Source of the DNA: Acanthochromis polyacanthus
Lineage: Eukaryota > Chordata > Actinopteri > Pomacentridae
Assembly (NCBI RefSeq): GCF_021347895.1
Contig: NC_067118.1
Span: forward strand, 39,297,755-39,361,754
DNA: 64,000 bases
Direction of reading: 5' to 3'
Below are positions 60,961-64,000 of this stretch, in pieces. Position 1 is the first letter of the stretch. Each line of letters opens with the position of its first letter. Below the pieces are notes generated by a model. That model did no database searches and was not told the origin of the DNA. It was given only the letters and a program-made list of their open reading frames with translations. Both the position numbers and the translations under genes were made by a program.

Positions 60961-63148
60961 AGGGTTTGTTTTTCAGTGGTGCCTTCAAAAGACATCCAAA
61001 GCTCTGTGCCTGGAAAGTGCATTCTCTGCCACAATTCAATCCAAAATGTTATGTATTTTTCCTGTATGCACACGCAGCCTCTTCGCCAAGTTTTATAAAA
61101 TTCTACTGAGCAGTTTTCATGTAATCATGTGCAGAAACACACAAATGGGCACTCTTCAGGTACATCAGCATCGGCTCTTGCTTTGACTGAAGAATTATAG
61201 ATGCAAATACAACAAAAATTCTGATCTGACACCAGATTGTCACAGTTTGGGAAGGTTTAGAAACAGAAACAGCACACTTAAAACCATAACTGGCTGCTGG
61301 TAGGAATCAATAATCATCTTCCAACAGATGTCAGGACTGTTTGAAAAGTACAGCCTCCTCTCCATTTGACGACACGAAAAGATACTGGTAGCTCACACTT
61401 TTATGTAGACATGGTAGTGTATTATTTATCTGGGCACAATAGGATACAACTGTACAGCTAATGGATGTGTGGATGGTTAGTTACCTTTATTGTAGAGAGT
61501 CTGACATTGCTGCGAACACACAGTTGGTGTGTCAGGTATGAGCCTGTTTGAGAGCATTTTAAAGGACGTCTACATTCACTTGCCCCCACAGCTCAACAGC
61601 TCAACTGCCTCCTGATTTCACCTCGGGCCACAGCGTCGCTTTTACTCCTGCTGTTTCACCTTCTCTTATATGACCATCCCCTGTTCCCCCGCGGTGGGCC
61701 AACCTGCCATGTAAAGAAGCTTCCCTGTGGAGAAAGAGGCTCCGCAGGTAAGATCGGTCCGAGGACGAGCTCCCCCGCCGTGCCGAGACACATGCTCCCA
61801 CACTCTGCCCTTTCTCTGGTGAAAGCTTAAGTCCTCCCTTTTACAGTCGCTGGCACAGGCAGGCTCACGCACACATGCTAGAAAGGAGAACACAACCTGT
61901 TGATTGCTTTGTTTATGAATGCCTCTAATGGGTTTTTTTTTGTTACCTCTCTCTGCATGAGCTCTCGGGTCACCCAGCTGTTACCATGAGCCTTGTTAAT
62001 AAGGCCGAATGACTAAAAAAAGAGTCAGCAGAAGTCAAAAAACACACAAAGCAAAGTATGCTTTAAAGTGACCTGTTGTATTGCTGTTTGTTCCTGTTCC
62101 GTCTGCACAACATGGCCGGGTTGAGAAAAGCTGCAGAAGCCGGACTCAGACATAGATGGCCACGCACTCAGGCGCTTCCTGCTGCGTCTTGCTTTCAGTC
62201 TGGAGCTATTTCAGATGTTATTGATGTGTCTGCCAACTGGGAGCTTTCTAAACAACTACCCTGCTGCAACAGGTTACAAGTCCGGCTTCCCGCTCATTAG
62301 GCTCTAATTGATTGTAATCTGGCCTTTGAGAAGTACTGGCCCGCTATGGGGTTGCTCTGCACATGTGAGCGCCCCCACTGTCCCTTCTACTTGTCCACCT
62401 CACTCACCAGCGGGGTCTGGAGTACAGACACAATTGGTCCGCTCGGATGGAATCATTAAAACGGGCGGGATAGCATGAGCTCTTTCATACATCAGGCCTC
62501 TGTGGACCAGCTTGAGACCAGGGACAGTGGCCACTCTGCCTGCCCAGTGGGAGAGCCCCATCCTGGGCAGCCTATTGTTGGCCTCACCCCTCGACTGGCT
62601 GCCTGCGGTTCTGGCTGCATTGGCTTGATTTGTATGCCAAGGTCCTGGACTAAAGACAGCCATGCAGGGGAGCTGGGTCAATATTGGTTTTCAGAGCTGG
62701 AGGAAAAATGTCAAAATGTTAAATTCTATTGACTTCCCCCCACTGCTATTTGTTTCTGTGGCAAAAGGCCTAGTGGGCCATTAGTGTAAACAGGGCTTTG
62801 TCTTAGGGCTCAGCTTCCAGCAGGAGGCTCATAGAACAAAACCCACAGATAGAGGGTCTGGTCTGGCTTAAAAATGGCCGGGTTGTGGAGATGAAGAGGG
62901 AGCTTAAGAAGACAAAGACAGATACAAACAGCAAATTGTTCTGATCCCTTCAGACACTGTTGCCTGCAAATGATGCAAATGTTGTTGTTTTTTTAATAAA
63001 GATCTGAACAAATAAGTGGGAGCCTCAAACTGACTGTGATTATTCTGTGTTTGCATTTTCAAAAGATAAGTATCAACACATGACATTTGTAACATAAGAA
63101 ATTATTCAAACAATTAAAATTATATTATAGATATACATCTATATTATA
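60961..63148. other. Non-coding stretch, GC-richer blocks
   Basis: No supported gene. Blocks at 61590-61870 and 62090-62720 are GC-richer than their surroundings and free of recognised repeats. They carry only short open frames without splice-consistent continuation. Candidate regulatory sequence. Confidence 0.25.
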
Positions 63149-63509
63149 GGGCTGCACAGTGGATTGGTGGTTAGACCGTCACCTTGCAGCTAGAAGATCC
63201 AAAGTTTGCACCCTGGCCAGCGATCTTTCTGCATGGAGTTTGTATGTTCTCTGTGTGCATGTGTGGGTTTTCTCTGTGTACTCTGGCTTCCTCCCACAGG
63301 CCAAAAACAGGCTGAGGATAATTGGTGACTCTAAATTGTCTATACGTGTAAATGTGAGTTGTATGTTTGTATGTGTAGCCCTGTGATAAAGTGTTACCTG
63401 TCCAGGTGTCCCTGCCCTTTGCCCTACGTTGTCCTAAGTCAGCTGGGGTAGACTCCAGCCGCTCCACGACCCTAATGAGGATTACACGGTGTATAGATAA
63501 TGGATGGAA
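63149..63509 (+). mobile_element. tRNA-headed dispersed repeat, copy 3
   Basis: Starts gggctgcacagtgg and shares the body of copies 1 and 2 (gtgtgggttttctctgtgta, 'ggcttcctcccacaggcc', 'gtagccctgtgataaag'), ending in gataatggatgg. Its B-box is ruined (aaagtttgcacc), so it is the most decayed copy. Plus orientation. Confidence 0.7.
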
Positions 63510-64000
63510 GTATATATAATATAGAATACACAAATCATACATTAAAAATATGAGTATTTAATAAGCTATTTATTATGTCTACATTTTATTATGTGACAAT
63601 GTTTTGCGCTCCTCAACATCACATGTGTTGAGGATCTCTCCACGTGTAAATTTTACTTCTGTGTCTGTTGTTCAGAGGTTCAGTGGGTCAAAGTGAAGAA
63701 CAGCTGTTTTACAGCAGGGTCATTCCAGGTGAAATTACCAGATATTCCTTGGGGGTGTTGCTGCACCATCTTCAAATTAGTCTTAAATTTGCATGCCATT
63801 AGATAGTCACAAAAGTACTTTCTATGAAAAATTGTAGGTCTGTAGCTCAAATAGTTTCTGAGTTGTGGGGGTCTGAAATTTTCAGAATTTCGGCTATAAA
63901 AAGCATCGCCAGCGTTTTTTTTTTCATCTTTAAGTGGTTATTTCTCAGCCTCTAGACATGCCAGAGAGCTGTGAGTTGGTAAACAAGGCCTCTGCATGTA
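63510..64000. other. Window end, nothing recognised
   Basis: AT-rich sequence without a supported gene or repeat. Confidence 0.4.

Noticed and set aside
42215..64000. hes4, isg15 or agrn, the next genes in the human order
   Set aside because: No bHLH, ubiquitin-like or agrin domain sequence was found on either strand in this stretch.

Overview
The window is vertebrate nuclear DNA, almost certainly from a teleost fish and probably a percomorph. It holds AT-rich introns with GT-AG boundaries, long dinucleotide microsatellites, and the repeat mix usual in fish: hAT and Tc1/mariner relics, tRNA-headed SINEs and LINE tails. I do not assign a species.

Three protein-coding genes can be assembled exon by exon. 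(1) 4253-9712, plus strand: the last eight coding exons of klhl17 (actinfilin), a BTB-BACK-kelch CUL3 adaptor. Its BTB exons lie left of the window, and positions 1-4252 are intron. (2) 20531-32509, plus strand: a complete plekhn1 of 16 coding exons and 707 aa. (3) 40778-35031, minus strand: a complete perm1 of three coding exons and 1321 aa, with a probable non-coding first exon near 42.1 kb. All three reading frames stay open across every junction and the summed exon lengths divide by three. The order klhl17(+)-plekhn1(+)-perm1(-) is that of human 1p36.33, so this is a conserved vertebrate gene block. perm1 and plekhn1 are convergent, with about 2.5 kb between stop codons.

Layout: 1-12.04 kb klhl17 (intron, exons, 2.3-kb 3'UTR), with a SINE in one intron and a 109-bp CA repeat just past the poly(A) site; 12.2-20.4 kb intergenic, with two DNA-transposon relics; 20.5-33.15 kb plekhn1; 33.9-42.2 kb perm1; 42.2-64 kb has no gene I can support. 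This last part is a transposon graveyard (Tc1 relic with a nested hAT MITE, a hAT deletion derivative, mariner and LINE fragments, three copies of one tRNA-headed repeat). Between the relics lie stretches that may be regulatory.

The three genes do not form a single pathway. KLHL17 is a neuronal actin-binding ubiquitin-ligase adaptor, PLEKHN1 a lipid-binding PH protein, and PERM1 a striated-muscle regulator of mitochondrial genes. I found no convincing new multi-gene system. The points most worth a second look are an ERR-type element in the presumed perm1 first exon, a repeated YxxFF motif in PERM1, a PDZ-ligand-like C-terminus on KLHL17, NAGNAG acceptors in plekhn1, CTCF-like motifs in convergent orientation, and clearly dated nested transposon insertions.
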